Shown: piece after piece, positions 41,687-42,665 of the stretch | How the letters are laid out: every line of letters begins with the position of its first letter | Position numbering within the stretch: position 1 is the first letter of the stretch | Source of the DNA: Actinomadura kijaniata NBRC 14229 | GTDB lineage: Bacteria > Actinomycetota > Actinomycetes > Streptosporangiales > Streptosporangiaceae | Reading direction: 5' to 3' | Length of the DNA: 42,665 nucleotides | Assembly (NCBI RefSeq): GCF_001552175.1 | Contig: NZ_BCQR01000107.1 | Coordinates: forward strand, 1-42,665 | Translations under genes and position numbers: made by a program | The notes under the pieces: generated by a model | Seen by the model: the letters and a program-made list of their open reading frames with translations, nothing else | What the model was told of the DNA's origin: nothing | The model's database searches: none

Positions 41687-41907
41687 GGGTTCTCCTCTCC
41701 GTCTCATGATCATGAGGCGGCAAGTCTGGATTTCCCGCATTAAGAGGAAATGTCGATTAGATGATCAATGGGATCACAAACCGATCACACGGCGAACGGA
41801 ACCCCGTCCCCTGCGTCAGGGGTCACTTACATTCCGGCCGGATCACCGGGCAGGATGGGATCCCCGGGAGAGGGCCGAAAAATCGGCCTGACCGAAAAGG
41901 AGTTTCG

Positions 41908-42665
41908 ATGGGTTCCCTTACGGGTCGTCTCGCCCTGGTCACCGGCGGCAGCCGCGGCATCGGCCGCGCGGTCGCCCTCGCGCTGGCCGCCGACGGGGCC
42001 GAGGTCGCCATCGTCTACCGCCGGGACGAGGAGGCGGCGCGCAAGACCCTGGCCGACGTCGGGAGCGCCGGATCGCGCGGCTTCGCCTACCGGGCCCCGG
42101 TCGACGACCTGGACGCCTGCCGCGACCTGGCCGCCCGGATCGAGGCCGACCACGGCCGCCTGGACATCCTGGTGCACAGCGCCGGGATCGCCAGCCGGGG
42201 CCACGCGGTCGCCGACACCGACCCCGCCGAGCTGGCCCGCGTGCTGGCCGTGCACGCGCTCGGCCCGCACCACCTCACCCAGGCCCTGCTGCCGCTGCTG
42301 CGCCGCGCCGACCGCGGCGACGTGGTCTTCGTCTCCAGCGCCATCACCGGGATCTGGCCGCCGTTCAGCGCCCCCTACGCCATGGGCAAGGCCGCCATGG
42401 AGGCCCTGGCGCACACCCTGGCCAAGGAGGAACGCGGCCACGGCATGCACGTCAACATCGTCGCCCCCGGCCTGGTCGACACCGACATGGGCCGGCGCCT
42501 GGTGCGCGCGACGACGGGGGTCGAGGACATCCGCCGGCAGGACGCCGCCTCGCCCTACGGGCACGTCTGCTCGCCCGAGGAGGTCGCCGACGTCGTCCGC
42601 TTCCTGGTCTCCGACGCCGCCTCCTACGTCACCGACCAGCGGATCGTCGTGGACGGCGGGACGTT
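41908..42665 (+). CDS. SDR-family oxidoreductase (3-oxoacyl-ACP-reductase-like), 3' truncated by window
   Basis: At least 252 codons are visible. The ATG at 41908 has a strong AAAAGGAG ribosome binding site. Motifs: TGGSRGIG (12-19) for NAD(P)H binding, NAG-like HSAGIA (90-95), Ser143-Ser144 and the YxxxK catalytic pair in APYAMGK (Y157, K161), then VAPGLVDTDM. The C-terminal region DAASYVTDQRIVVDGG shows that almost the entire enzyme is present and only the last few residues and stop are outside the window. Likely a FabG-type short-chain dehydrogenase/reductase; the substrate is unknown. The 167-bp upstream region (41741-41907) has a repeated CGATCACA (direct repeats) but no gene. Confidence 0.88.
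   Translation, partial: MGSLTGRLALVTGGSRGIGRAVALALAADGAEVAIVYRRDEEAARKTLADVGSAGSRGFAYRAPVDDLDACRDLAARIEADHGRLDILVHSAGIASRGHAVADTDPAELARVLAVHALGPHHLTQALLPLLRRADRGDVVFVSSAITGIWPPFSAPYAMGKAAMEALAHTLAKEERGHGMHVNIVAPGLVDTDMGRRLVRATTGVEDIRRQDAASPYGHVCSPEEVADVVRFLVSDAASYVTDQRIVVDGGT

Overview
This window looks like chromosomal DNA of a high-GC filamentous actinomycete. The codon positions are strongly G/C biased, GTG starts are common, and there are actinobacterial hallmarks: a PDWY-type actinobacterial cytochrome b, F420-type LLM and Ddn-like oxidoreductases, a mycothiol-type PIG-L deacetylase, DUF3311/symporter pairing, and a small conserved actinobacterial helix-turn-helix protein. The gene content recalls Thermomonosporaceae such as Actinomadura, but that placement is inference.

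Layout. 1-1572: decayed insertion sequences (an IS256-type fragment abutting a frameshifted IS110-type transposase) and about 0.9 kb without a gene. 1573-10416: mostly housekeeping and small conserved genes: MazG-like protein, unknown protein, citrate synthase, a TenA/PqqC-fold protein, a putative DNA-binding protein, a secreted/membrane protein, the first of two class II glutamine amidotransferases, a small HTH protein and a DUF2786 protein. 10894-17790: acyl-CoA synthetase, AlkZ-like winged-helix protein, LtrA membrane protein, and a divergent LysR/MFS exporter pair. 18066-22991: a Gly/Pro/Met-rich protein, a secreted double-psi beta-barrel protein behind a long leader, a frameshifted small gene, an aminoglycoside-phosphotransferase-fold kinase, a DUF418 membrane protein and an unknown protein. 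23116-33444: an oxidation and lipid region with a ChoD-like GMC oxidoreductase, an F420-type LLM oxidoreductase, DUF3311 plus sodium:solute symporter, an MpaB-family oxygenase, a solitary cytochrome b (qcrB-like) under a dyad-rich promoter, and a divergent phosphotransferase / acyl-CoA dehydrogenase-TetR module. 33611-36201: a translationally coupled two-gene unit encoding a TROVE/Ro60-like vWA protein and an ARPP-2-like protein with a C-terminal Fis-type HTH. 36212-36394: a structured element with terminal inverted repeats flanked by CTAG. 36391-42665: PIG-L deacetylase, Ddn-like protein, the second glutamine amidotransferase, an asparagine-permease-like transporter, a small HAD protein, a secreted HNH nuclease and a truncated SDR.

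The most interesting part is the TROVE-like/ARPP-2-like pair. The sequence shows an intact MIDAS metal site in the first protein and a 4-bp GTGA overlap between the two genes, so they very probably act together. An RNA-binding or RNA quality-control role is inferred from Ro60 biology and is not shown here. Secondary points are the solitary cytochrome b with overlapping GTAGTAC dyads, two glutamine amidotransferase paralogues 30 kb apart that differ at a conserved tyrosine, and a nearly identical palindrome at two distant promoters.
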